A stretch of DNA of 64,000 nucleotides. It comes from Allomuricauda sp. (GTDB taxonomy: Bacteria > Bacteroidota > Bacteroidia > Flavobacteriales > Flavobacteriaceae). A program made the position numbers and the translations under genes. The stretch covers positions 2,373,802 through 2,437,801 of the forward strand of contig CP051244.1 of NCBI GenBank assembly GCA_017795045.1, given 5' to 3'. This document shows, piece after piece, positions 25,374 to 33,405 of this stretch. The notes beneath the pieces are model-generated. The model saw only the letters and a list, made by a program, of their open reading frames with translations. It was not told the DNA's origin and made no database searches. Numbering within the stretch: the first letter of the stretch is position 1; the number at the start of each line of letters is the position of its first letter.

Positions 25374-25865
25374 TTAAGCGGCAGGTAATTCCTTTTCCAA
25401 CGCCAAGAAGTTTGTCAGAATGTTGTTGCGATCATAAATGGGAACTATTTTGATATGGCATATATAGGTTTCCCCATTCTTACGGTAGTTTATAATAGAA
25501 CCTTTGTATCCATGCCTATGCTTTAACTGTTCCCGAATTTCCATTTTAATGGTTTTTGAAGTTTTGGGTCCTTGGAGAAAATGAGGCTTTTGCCCCAACG
25601 CAAAACTTTTGGAGTATCCCGTCATTTCTTGGAAACCGTTGCTTACCCAAACAATATTTTGATTGGATTTTGTAAGGACAAGCGCATCATATTCTTCTTC
25701 AAGGATGGTTTCCCGTACCTTGGAAGCGATTTCACTTTTTAGAATTGACTGTAGTTGGGTGACGTCATTTTTTCTCCGTAGTCGCCCACATAATTTGTGG
25801 TAATGCTCCAAATACATGTCAAAACTAAGTAGGGGCGAAACATAGGTTTTATTTTCTTCCTTCAT
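25374..25865 (-). CDS. LOV-like PAS domain protein lacking the flavin-adduct cysteine (163 aa)
   Basis: Helical N-terminus (about 1-55) and one PAS domain (about 58-158). The PAS domain has V-W-V-S-N-G-F-Q-E-M-T-G-Y, then GQKPHFLQGPKTSKT, Y-K-G-S-I-I-N-Y-R-K-N-G-E and a strand H-I-K-I-V-P-I-Y. This is the layout of LOV domains. The photoactive signature G-R-N-C-R-F-L-Q is replaced by G-Q-K-P-H-F-L-Q, so the cysteine position is proline 94. No kinase or other output domain is present. It could still bind flavin or another ligand without a photocycle of the usual type. It ends 12 bp before the codons of its thioesterase neighbour on the same strand. Confidence 0.8.
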   Translation of the reverse strand: MKEENKTYVSPLLSFDMYLEHYHKLCGRLRRKNDVTQLQSILKSEIASKVRETILEEEYDALVLTKSNQNIVWVSNGFQEMTGYSKSFALGQKPHFLQGPKTSKTIKMEIREQLKHRHGYKGSIINYRKNGETYICHIKIVPIYDRNNILTNFLALEKELPAA

Positions 25866-25889
25866 ATTCCCATGGTTTAGTGGTGGGTT

Positions 25890-26273
25890 TTACAATACTG
25901 GAATAGGCTTTTTGTTTTCGTCCAACGCCACAAAGGTAAATAGGCCACTTATGGCCTTTTCCCGGGTATTGGAGTACATTTCTTCCAGAAAAATATCTAC
26001 CTGGACCTTTAGGCTTGTATTCCCTATCTTCACTACCGAGCCTATCAATTCTATGATGGTTCCTGAGGGGATGGAGGATTCAAAATCAATGCGGTCCGTA
26101 CTCACCGTGACCATCTGTTTTCTGCTAAAGCGGGTTGCGGTAATAAAGGCCACCTCATCCATTAAGCTAAGGGCAGTACCTCCAAAAAGTGTATCGTAAT
26201 GGTTCACCGTATTGGGAAATACCGCTTTGAATATATTGGTTTTGGATTGCTCTATCCGTTCAGCTGTTGTCAT
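25890..26273 (-). CDS. Acyl-CoA thioesterase, hotdog fold, YciA-like (127 aa)
   Basis: Single hotdog domain: V-F-P-N-T-V-N-H-Y-D-T-L-F-G-G-T-A-L-S-L-M-D-E, with the catalytic aspartate/glutamate pair after G-G. It then has A-F-I-T-A-T-R-F, V-T-V-S-T-D-R-I-D-F and a C-terminal T-F-V-A-L-D strand. This is the arrangement of YciA/acyl-CoA hydrolase proteins, which release fatty acids from CoA in the cytoplasm. Its start overlaps the CWC gene 3' end by 14 bp. The PAS gene follows 24 bp downstream. The acyl chain preference is unknown. Confidence 0.85.
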   Translation of the reverse strand: MTTAERIEQSKTNIFKAVFPNTVNHYDTLFGGTALSLMDEVAFITATRFSRKQMVTVSTDRIDFESSIPSGTIIELIGSVVKIGNTSLKVQVDIFLEEMYSNTREKAISGLFTFVALDENKKPIPVL

Positions 26274-26517
26274 GGTTTTTTCTGTAATAAATCCCTAGTA
26301 TTTTTTTTAAGGATTGTTGATGTTTTAAGTTCCTGTATTGGGCCTTTAGTGCTTTCATACATTGGGCACAAAGACAATCGTCATATTTTAGATTAATGTA
26401 TCCAGACTCTTCCTTATCGAGTTCAACAGTCGTACATTGACACAAGGTGATGGAACCCATTTTACATTCGAAACGGGTATTGCAGCGCGGGCAATTTTTT
26501 TCCTCGTGGTGTGCCAT
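26260..26517 (-). CDS. Cysteine-rich CWC-family zinc-binding protein (85 aa)
   Basis: Two Cys clusters: KNCPRCNTRFECK at the N-terminus, T-L-C-Q-C, and D-D-C-L-C-A-Q-C near 47-53. That gives eight cysteines able to bind one or two zinc ions. It matches the small cysteine-rich CWC family; here the name-giving C-W-C is C-Q-C. The family has no known function. It overlaps the thioesterase start by 14 bp, and a hairpin separates it from metE upstream. It is cytoplasmic, with a basic C-terminal tail (K-K-I-L-G-I-Y-Y-R-K). Confidence 0.8.
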   Translation of the reverse strand: MAHHEEKNCPRCNTRFECKMGSITLCQCTTVELDKEESGYINLKYDDCLCAQCMKALKAQYRNLKHQQSLKKILGIYYRKNHDNS

Positions 26518-26525
26518 ATGGGTAA

Positions 26526-26547
26526 GGGGCCAATTTTCATTGGCCCC
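26526..26547 (-). terminator. GC-rich hairpin between metE and the CWC gene
   Basis: GGGGCCAAT (26526-26534), loop TTTC, ATTGGCCCC (26539-26547), with perfect 9-bp arms, directly after the metE stop on the minus strand. No U-run follows in the minus direction, so it may be a stabilising or partial terminator hairpin insulating the next gene. Confidence 0.45.
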
Positions 26548-26553
26548 ATTGTT

Positions 26554-28875
26554 TTAGTGCACTGGTTGTTTAATGGTATCTCTCATCTGTTGTGCGGCCG
26601 AAACCATGATCTTCAGAGCCTCCTTGGTCTCTTCCCAACCTCTTGTTTTCAATCCACAGTCTGGGTTTACCCATAACTTGGAAGCAGGCAACACTTTTTC
26701 AGCTTTTTGTAAAAGCCCCAAAATCTCTTTGGAGGAAGGAACCCGTGGGGAATGGATGTCATACACCCCGGGCCCTATATTGTTGGGATAATCGAACTGA
26801 TAAAAAGCATCCAACAGTTCCATTTGGGATCGGGAACACTCAATGGTGATTACATCGGCATCCATGTCCGCAATGCTCTGGATAATATCATTGAACTCGG
26901 AATAGCACATATGTGTGTGGATCTGTGTGGAATCCTTTACACCACTTGTAGATAGCCGAAAGGCCCCTATGGCCCATTCCATATAATGGTTCCAATCTTT
27001 TTTGCGCAAAGGCAATCCTTCGCGGATGGCAGGCTCATCTACTTGGATTATGTTGATGCCTTCTTTTTCCAGATCCAAGACTTCATCCAGAATGGCCAAT
27101 GCAATTTGCTCACAGGTAGCGGATCGGGGCTGATCATCCCGAGCAAAAGACCATTGCAAAATGGTTACAGGTCCAGTCAACATTCCCTTTACAGGTTTGT
27201 TGGTCAATGATTGTGCAAATGAAGTCCAGAAAACCGTCATGGGATTTGGTCTGGAGACATCGCCATAAATAACAGGGGGTTTTACGCAGCGCGATCCGTA
27301 ACTTTGGACCCATCCGTTTTGGGTGAACGTGAAGCCTTCCAGTTGTTCCCCGAAGTACTCCACCATATCGTTACGTTCAAATTCGCCATGCACGGGTACG
27401 TCCAGGCCAATTTCTTCTTGTAATGCTATTGCTTTTTCGGTCTCACTTTTTAGATATGCAACATATTGTTCCTCATTGATCACCCCCTTTTTAAACAATG
27501 ACCTATTTTGTCTCACTTCGCTAGTTTGAGGGAAAGACCCAATGGTAGTGGTTGGGAAAAGTGGAAGCTTTAAATGTGATTCTTGCAGGACCTTCCTTTT
27601 CTCAAACGGGGATTGTCTATGGTAATCCTTTTCATCCAACTGTTCCAGACGTTGTTTCACTTTGGTTTTATGGATTAATGTGGAATTCTCCCTTTTTTTG
27701 ATGGAAGCCAAATTCTCCTTGAAAAGAGGATGGGATCCATGATCAGGGATATGGGCCAGTGTCTTTAGACTTTGGAGTTCTTCCAATTTCTGTTTGGCGA
27801 AGGCCATCCAATCCTTTATTTCGTTGGAAAGCACTTTCTCGTTTTGTTCCAAGTCCAAATCATAAGGCACGTGCAACAACGAACAAGATGGAGATATGAA
27901 GATACGGTCCTCTCCTAATTGTTGTTTGGCTTGCTGAATATATTGCAATGAGGCTGCGAAGTCATTTTTCCAAATATTCCGCCCATCGACCACACCCAAA
28001 GAAAGAGAAATGTTTTCTCTGCGTTTATCGGACTTTAAAACCTGTTTCAGTTGATTGGGCCCTCTTTTCAAATCCAAGTGGAGTGCACATACCGGCAATG
28101 AAAGCACAGTATCAAGATTGTTCCCGTAATCCCCAAAATAACTGGCCAAATAGGTTTTTAGGTTTGGGAATTTTTCTGAAATCCTATGATATACATGGAT
28201 AATGGCTTCTTGCTCCTCATGTGTAAGGTCTGTGGACAGTATAGGCTCATCAAATTGTACCCAGGTCGCTCCCGCTTCCGTCAATCTTTCCAAAATGGTA
28301 AAATATACAGGAAGAAGCTTGGACAATAAATCAAGCCTTTTAAAACCCTCTTCTTTTTCCTTCCCCAGTAGCAGATAGGTTACAGGACCCAAAAGCACAG
28401 GTTTCGTATGGATTCCAAGTGCTTTGGCTTCATTGAATTCGTCAATGACTTTTGAGGATAGTAGTGCAAACTCTTGATCTTTGGTAAATTCAGGAACGAT
28501 GTAGTGATAATTCGTATCGAACCATTTCGTCATTTCCATGGCAATGACATCCACGCCATCTTTTTGCAAGCCCCTCGCCATGGCAAAATAAAGATCCAAT
28601 AAATTTTCATTGGATGCCTGGGCATTTTTGTAGCGCTCTGGAATGGCACCCACCATTAAAGTGGTGTCCAGAACCTGATCATAAAATGAAAAATCGTTGG
28701 AAGGGATAAGGTCGATTCCCTTTTCGTGTTGGAGCTTCCAGTTTTCTTTTCGGATGCTCTTTCCGGTCACGAGCAGTTCCTCCAAAGAAATCTTGCCCGA
28801 CCAATACTTTTCGCAAGCCCTTTTCAGCTCACGGTGGGCACCAACTCTTGGGTAACCCAAATTGCTTGTCTTCAT
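26554..28875 (-). CDS. metE: MetE, cobalamin-independent methionine synthase (773 aa)
   Basis: The start at ATG 28875 gives the family N-terminus M-K-T-S-N-L-G-Y-P-R-V-G; the open frame to 28902 is not needed. The N-domain has K-R-A-C-E-K-Y-W-S-G. The catalytic C-domain has FPTTTIGSFPQTSEVR, HGEFERNDMVEYFG, Q-V-D-E-P-A-I-R-E-G, T-H-M-C-Y-S and N-P-D-C-G-L-K-T-R-G-W. His/Cys/Cys zinc residues lie in H-M-C-Y and D-C-G. It transfers the methyl group of 5-methyl-tetrahydropteroyl-triglutamate to homocysteine. A cobalamin riboswitch upstream should shut it off when B12 allows MetH to work. The 123 bp between riboswitch platform and gene hold no other ORF. Confidence 0.95.
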   Translation of the reverse strand: MKTSNLGYPRVGAHRELKRACEKYWSGKISLEELLVTGKSIRKENWKLQHEKGIDLIPSNDFSFYDQVLDTTLMVGAIPERYKNAQASNENLLDLYFAMARGLQKDGVDVIAMEMTKWFDTNYHYIVPEFTKDQEFALLSSKVIDEFNEAKALGIHTKPVLLGPVTYLLLGKEKEEGFKRLDLLSKLLPVYFTILERLTEAGATWVQFDEPILSTDLTHEEQEAIIHVYHRISEKFPNLKTYLASYFGDYGNNLDTVLSLPVCALHLDLKRGPNQLKQVLKSDKRRENISLSLGVVDGRNIWKNDFAASLQYIQQAKQQLGEDRIFISPSCSLLHVPYDLDLEQNEKVLSNEIKDWMAFAKQKLEELQSLKTLAHIPDHGSHPLFKENLASIKKRENSTLIHKTKVKQRLEQLDEKDYHRQSPFEKRKVLQESHLKLPLFPTTTIGSFPQTSEVRQNRSLFKKGVINEEQYVAYLKSETEKAIALQEEIGLDVPVHGEFERNDMVEYFGEQLEGFTFTQNGWVQSYGSRCVKPPVIYGDVSRPNPMTVFWTSFAQSLTNKPVKGMLTGPVTILQWSFARDDQPRSATCEQIALAILDEVLDLEKEGINIIQVDEPAIREGLPLRKKDWNHYMEWAIGAFRLSTSGVKDSTQIHTHMCYSEFNDIIQSIADMDADVITIECSRSQMELLDAFYQFDYPNNIGPGVYDIHSPRVPSSKEILGLLQKAEKVLPASKLWVNPDCGLKTRGWEETKEALKIMVSAAQQMRDTIKQPVH

Positions 28876-28998
28876 TGCTAAAGCTTTTATAAAATTGAAC
28901 AATTAGATAAAAGCTCCTTAGCTCAACTTCGCAATGCCTTAAAACAAGAAGAACGCGTACGGAATTTGCCCGGGTTGATGGGAAAGTTCAAACGTTCG

Positions 28999-29227
28999 AC
29001 CTGCCTTATACGCGAAGGCACCGTCAAAATCCCACAAAGTGGGAACGAAAAGGCAGGTATCCTGGCTCATCCGATTTTTACCGCCTTCTCATCTTTTTAG
29101 AAAGACAATGGCTCTAATGGCAAAAACATGCTATCCCAAAATGGGATCGGACTTACAGTTGCGCGTCAGCTCGTGATTTACACACGATTCCCTTTTAACT
29201 CCATTCTTCAATGAAGACCTTTATCGT
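28999..29227 (-). promoter_or_regulatory. Cobalamin (B12) riboswitch with putative strand-exchange platform, upstream of metE
   Basis: Reading the minus strand from 29227: P1 5' arm ACGATAAAGG (29227-29218), AAAAGGGAATCGTGTGTAAA, GCGCAACTGTAAGTCCGA, A-G-C-C-A-T-T-G, G-A-G-A-A-G-G-C, then G-A-G-C-C-A-G-G-A and the B12-box TACCTGCC. P1 closes with CCTTTTCGT (29053-29045). These are the conserved cobalamin aptamer blocks. Downstream (28999-29044) are a CCCAC/GTGGG hairpin and AAGGCAGGT (29007-28999). The latter is perfectly complementary to ACCTGCCTT (29058-29050) of the B12-box/P1 strand, so it can displace P1. No U-run terminator is evident, so the output step is unresolved. Repression of metE by B12 is the known pattern. 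The wider gap 28876-29392 holds only this and the terminator at 29348. Confidence 0.92.
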
Positions 29228-29347
29228 TTTGATAAAGAAATTAAGTAAAGAACTTATTTGGTGTAAAAATATGGAATAATCACATCATTTGGCAAGTCTG
29301 GTGGATATAAGAAATTTAAAAGCCTTATTTGTCGTTTGCTTGTAATG

Positions 29348-29373
29348 AAAAAGCCCTCATTTGGAGGGCTTTT
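29348..29373 (-). terminator. Terminator after the M28 peptidase gene
   Basis: AAGCCCTC (29351-29358), 5-nt loop, GAGGGCTT (29364-29371), flanked by A/T runs on both sides, so it works in both directions. It lies 19 bp downstream of the minus-strand stop at 29393. Confidence 0.8.
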
Positions 29374-29392
29374 CTGTATGATTCCTTGAATA

Positions 29393-30958
29393 TTATTCAA
29401 TGGGTTTGTCTACCAGAACCTTATTGGGTCTATTGGCTACTTCCCACGCCGTATGGAAAATAAGACGGCTTCGGTTCTCCAAAAGATCGTAGTTGATTTT
29501 GTCCGGGGTATCGCCCGGTCTGTGGTAATCCGCATGGGTTCCGTTGAAATAGAAAATTATGGGGATATTGTTTTTGGCAAAGTTGTAATGATCACTTCGA
29601 TAATAGAACCTATTGGGGTCGTTTTCATCGTTGTAAGTGTAATCAAACTCAATGTTGGTGTATTTCTTGTTTACCTCTTCTGATAAGTTGTGGAGTTCCG
29701 TACTCAACTTGTCTGAACCGATGAGATACAAATAGTTTCTGTCCCCATCCCTGTTGGGGTCTATACGGCCGATCATGTCTATATTGAGGTCGGCCACGGT
29801 TTGGTGTAAAGGAAATATAGGGTCTACATCCGTATAGTATCTGGAACCCAACAGCCCTTTTTCCTCTCCGGTCACATGAAGAAATACAATGGACCGCTTT
29901 GGTCCATGGCCTTCATCGGCAGCTTGCTTAAAGGCTTGGGCTATTTCCAAAAGAGCAACGGTCCCAGAGCCGTCGTCATCCGCGCCGTTGTTGATTTCGC
30001 CATTGGCATTGACCCCAATATGGTCTAGATGCGATGAAATGATGACATATTCATCGGGCTTTTCGGACCCTTTCAATACCGCAACGACATTTTCTGAGTC
30101 AATCTTTTCGTTTCCACTTTCCACACTCAATTTTATGTCTACCGTGATTTTTTCCGGTGTGGCATTGGCATCAATATCCTTTTTAAGGTTGGTGGCGGAT
30201 TTTTCGTTGAGCATGATCAAGAACACCTCGCTGTTGTCCCCGGCCAACTCCATTTTGCCACTACTATTGGTTTTTATAAAATTAAAATACCCTTGGTACC
30301 GAGGGTAGTTTAGGGAGTCATAATATAAAATTCCCCGGGCGCCCTTATCAATGGCCAGATTGGCCTTCTTTTCCATGCCATCGGACATATTGCCCCAGAC
30401 CGATTTTTGATCGGTACCGGTCACTACATAGGTGCCATCTGTATTGGCGGGTTCCCCTGCTTTGATGAGAACTACTTTTCCATTTACATCCAGTCCGGTA
30501 TAATCCGAATAGTTGCCGTCTTCGACCCCATAGCCTACATATATGATTTCATTATAATCACCTTGCGCCACCGTAAAGGTCACCACATCTTCCCCTAAGG
30601 GAAAAGTGGTGTTGTTTATGCTGATGCTACCTTGGGGCACACCGGCCACTTCAAGGGGAACTTTTTGAAAATAGTCGCCATCTACCTTGGCTGCTGGAAT
30701 GTCCATGGCCTCATATTGGGCTTTCAGGTATTCCGCTGCTTTCTTTTGGCCGGGTTTTCCGGTTTCCCTCCCCTCGAACTCATCTGATGCATAGGTATAT
30801 AAATGTTCCTTTAATTCATCTTGGGTAATGGTATGGGCATAGGTAATGGACAAATCCGGTCCTTGCTGGGTTGCTGTTGAGGCATTTTCTGAAACTGTTT
30901 TTTGGGAGGAGTTGCAGGCAAACATCAGGCCCAGGGCAAACAAGCAGATTTTTTTCAT
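29393..30958 (-). CDS. M28-family zinc aminopeptidase lipoprotein (521 aa)
   Basis: ATG 30958 opens a lipoprotein signal (K-K-I-C-L-F-A-L-G-L-M-F-A-C, lipid cysteine at 15). Residues about 45-300 include a PA-like insert; the M28 catalytic part follows. Zinc ligands and base are in SSHLDHIGV, N-N-G-A-D-D-D-G-S-G-T, H-V-T-G-E-E-K-G-L-L-G-S, N-I-D-M-I-G-R and the late HADYHRPGDTPDKI. It cleaves N-terminal residues from peptides, outside the inner membrane. The upstream region has a -7-like box TACTTTTG (30991-30984) but no -33 match. It is probably monocistronic, ending at the hairpin at 29348. Confidence 0.9.
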   Translation of the reverse strand: MKKICLFALGLMFACNSSQKTVSENASTATQQGPDLSITYAHTITQDELKEHLYTYASDEFEGRETGKPGQKKAAEYLKAQYEAMDIPAAKVDGDYFQKVPLEVAGVPQGSISINNTTFPLGEDVVTFTVAQGDYNEIIYVGYGVEDGNYSDYTGLDVNGKVVLIKAGEPANTDGTYVVTGTDQKSVWGNMSDGMEKKANLAIDKGARGILYYDSLNYPRYQGYFNFIKTNSSGKMELAGDNSEVFLIMLNEKSATNLKKDIDANATPEKITVDIKLSVESGNEKIDSENVVAVLKGSEKPDEYVIISSHLDHIGVNANGEINNGADDDGSGTVALLEIAQAFKQAADEGHGPKRSIVFLHVTGEEKGLLGSRYYTDVDPIFPLHQTVADLNIDMIGRIDPNRDGDRNYLYLIGSDKLSTELHNLSEEVNKKYTNIEFDYTYNDENDPNRFYYRSDHYNFAKNNIPIIFYFNGTHADYHRPGDTPDKINYDLLENRSRLIFHTAWEVANRPNKVLVDKPIE

Positions 30959-31126
30959 TGTGTGATAGGTTTTCAAAATTTACCAAAAGTACTTAAAAGA
31001 TTACGAAAGAAATGATGGGCGCCTGATTAACTTTTTCAAGCCCTTTATGTATCTTGGCTCCCTATTTTAGAGCTTTGTGGTTAACCTAAAACAGGGCGAT
31101 ATTTTGCCTTGGAAATGATTCGAAGT

Positions 31127-32383
31127 ATGGGTAAGAACAAGAACGTCATAGTGGTCGGTGGGGGCATTGTTGGACTTTCAACAGCCTATTTTTTGCAAAA
31201 GGAGGGACACCAGGTCACGGTTTTGGACAAGTCCGATATTACTTCCGGGGCCTCTTTTGTCAATGCCGGTTATTTAACGCCTAGCCACATTATTTCTTTG
31301 GCCTCCCCGGGAATGATTTCAAAGGGAATCAAGTATATGTTCAATTCTTCCAGTCCGTTTTATATGAAGCCCCGATTGGATATGGATTTCTTCAAATGGG
31401 CCTGGTACTTCAAGAAATCATCCACCAAGGAAAAGGTGGAGCGGTCCATGCCTGTCATCAGGGACATTAACCTTATCAGTAGAAAGTTGTATGAGGACAT
31501 GAAGGCTTCGGGCGATCTGGGTGATTTTCATTTGGGTGATAAAGGTCTGCTCATGATGTATCAGACCGATCAAGCAAGGGACCATGAATTGGAAGTAATG
31601 GAGAAAGCCGGTGCATTGGGGTTGGAAGGCAGACATTTGAGCAAGTCCGAACTCCAGAAGATGGAACCCAATGTTGAGCTGAATGCCGAAGGGGCCATTT
31701 TATACGAATGCGACCGACATACCACCCCGCCCCAGATTATGAAAAGTATGGTGGATTTCCTTTCCAAAGTAGGAGTGACCATTAAAAAGGACGAAGAGGT
31801 GGTAGACTTGAAGATTTTAGGAAATACCATTTCGGAAGTGGTCACCAATAAAGGAAGTTATGTAGCCGATGAAGTGGTTTTTGCGGCAGGTTCATGGACT
31901 TCTCTTCTTTCCAAAAAATTGAAAATAAAGCTTCCGTTGCAGGCGGGAAAAGGATATCGCATCAATGTGGAAGCACCCACCGGAATATCCATGCCCGCAA
32001 TTTTAATGGAATCCAAAATGGCGGTCACGCCAATGAAAGGTTTTACCCGTTTTGCTGGGACCATGGAGTTTTCAGGAATCAATAGCATCATTCGTAAAGA
32101 AAGGGTGGAAGCCATTGCCAAGGGAGCAACACATTATTACAAAGGACTTACCATATCAGAAGAGGACAAGAACAATGCCCAGTGCGGTCTGCGTCCGGTT
32201 ACCCCAGATGGCCTACCATATATTGGACGACCCAAAGGTTTTGATAATCTCATTATAGCCACAGGTCATGCCATGATGGGGTGGAGTTTGGGCCCTGCCA
32301 CCGGTAAATTTGTAACAGAATTGGTCTCAGGGGAAAAGACATCCATGGACCTAAGTGCGTTTCATCCCGATCGTAAGTTTTAA
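31127..32383 (+). CDS. FAD-dependent D-amino acid dehydrogenase-like oxidoreductase, DadA family (418 aa)
   Basis: Begins with N-V-I-V-V-G-G-G-I-V-G-L-S-T-A-Y-F-L (FAD GxGxxG) and closes with C-G-L-R-P-V-T-P-D-G-L-P-Y-I-G-R, ATGHAMMGWSLGPATG, the DAO C-terminal signature. I choose ATG 31127 because it places the dinucleotide motif at the usual distance; an ATG at 31115 and a TTG at 31109 are alternatives. DadA-type enzymes deaminate D-amino acids, or oxidise glycine or D-hydroxyproline, feeding electrons to quinone. The substrate cannot be told by eye. It lies near the menaquinone genes, but a link is only suggestive. Confidence 0.85.
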   Translation: MGKNKNVIVVGGGIVGLSTAYFLQKEGHQVTVLDKSDITSGASFVNAGYLTPSHIISLASPGMISKGIKYMFNSSSPFYMKPRLDMDFFKWAWYFKKSSTKEKVERSMPVIRDINLISRKLYEDMKASGDLGDFHLGDKGLLMMYQTDQARDHELEVMEKAGALGLEGRHLSKSELQKMEPNVELNAEGAILYECDRHTTPPQIMKSMVDFLSKVGVTIKKDEEVVDLKILGNTISEVVTNKGSYVADEVVFAAGSWTSLLSKKLKIKLPLQAGKGYRINVEAPTGISMPAILMESKMAVTPMKGFTRFAGTMEFSGINSIIRKERVEAIAKGATHYYKGLTISEEDKNNAQCGLRPVTPDGLPYIGRPKGFDNLIIATGHAMMGWSLGPATGKFVTELVSGEKTSMDLSAFHPDRKF

Positions 32384-32407
32384 AGTCCATATTTTCTTTG
32401 GGTTAAT

Positions 32408-32436
32408 TTAGGCACGGTATGTGCCATAAATTTTTT
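32408..32436 (+). terminator. Candidate terminator after the DadA-like gene
   Basis: GGCAC (32411-32415) / GTGCC (32421-32425) with a 5-nt loop, extended by TTTA/ATAAA with one bulge, then a T-run to 32436. Confidence 0.5.
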
Positions 32437-32466
32437 AGTTGCTCTTTTTAAAAGTAATTTTGTCCT

Positions 32467-33402
32467 ATGATAAAAGACTACACCATACTTTCATTCTTTC
32501 TCTTTTTTCTGAATCTCAGTCTATATCCCCAAGAGGTCCGCATATTTCATGTGGGGGATTTTGACCTGAATGGGAAGGTAAAGTCGTGTCTGGTGATCAC
32601 GGATTATGGCAGGGAGTCTTTCGAGTTTAATGAAGAGGGGGTGTTGAAACGGACGGTGACCCAATACAACGATTCCGATCAAGATATTACCTATTATAAG
32701 TACGATGGTGGGGAATTGGTGGAAAAACGCATGGAAAGCTATAAGAACAATACGTTGGACGCATCTACCTCCATGGCCAATTTTTACACCATTGATACGG
32801 TGCCACAACGTAAAGTATTGGAAAAAATCGTTTCCTATGACAAACAGTTCTTGGAACAGCAGGAATACCAATACAATGAAGAGGGTAAGTTGGAGCGGAT
32901 CATTACTTCCAATGCCGAAGGAGTGGATGAGACCACTTTTGAATACACCCCTTATAAAAATGAGATTACCGTAAGTACGTTTACCAATGGTATTTTGGAA
33001 AAATCCGTTCGCACGTCGGAACGGAAAACTAAAAAAGGGGTACAGGAAGTGATCCTTACCAAGGAGTATATAGATGGGGAACCCAACCGTGCCACTGAGG
33101 AAGTTTTTAGTCCAAACGGTAAACTGGTTACCAGCGAAGACTTTTTGTACAATGTAGCGGAAAAGGAATTTATCTCACAAGAGAAACGCTTTTATCATTA
33201 TTCGGATGGAGTATTGGATAAGGTGGTGACCAAGACCGTGACCACGGAAGCTGTTAAGGAATACATATTTCAGTTTGATAACCACCAGGAAAAAAACTGG
33301 GTAAAGCAAATCATCACCCCAAACAACACCTACATCACCCGGGTGATTACCTATTACCCAGAGAAAGAAGAAACCCAACAGGGGCCCAATGACAAGAAAT
33401 AG
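32467..33402 (+). CDS. Secreted beta-repeat (YD/RHS-like) protein of unknown function (311 aa)
   Basis: A signal peptide (L-F-F-L-N-L-S-L-Y-P-Q) is followed by a solenoid of short beta segments. The segments have the rhythm Y/F-x-F/Y-N-E-E-G-x-L/V: E-F-N-E-E-G-V-L-K-R, Y-Y-K-Y-D-G-G-E-L-V, Y-Q-Y-N-E-E-G-K-L-E-R, and V-F-S-P-N-G-K-L-V. They repeat roughly every 20-35 residues. This resembles YD/RHS-like or MORN-type repeats, without any toxin tip or polymorphic C-terminus. The function is unknown; the signal suggests a surface or periplasmic place. It converges with the esterase at 33406. Confidence 0.65.
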   Translation: MIKDYTILSFFLFFLNLSLYPQEVRIFHVGDFDLNGKVKSCLVITDYGRESFEFNEEGVLKRTVTQYNDSDQDITYYKYDGGELVEKRMESYKNNTLDASTSMANFYTIDTVPQRKVLEKIVSYDKQFLEQQEYQYNEEGKLERIITSNAEGVDETTFEYTPYKNEITVSTFTNGILEKSVRTSERKTKKGVQEVILTKEYIDGEPNRATEEVFSPNGKLVTSEDFLYNVAEKEFISQEKRFYHYSDGVLDKVVTKTVTTEAVKEYIFQFDNHQEKNWVKQIITPNNTYITRVITYYPEKEETQQGPNDKK

Positions 33403-33405
33403 GGG

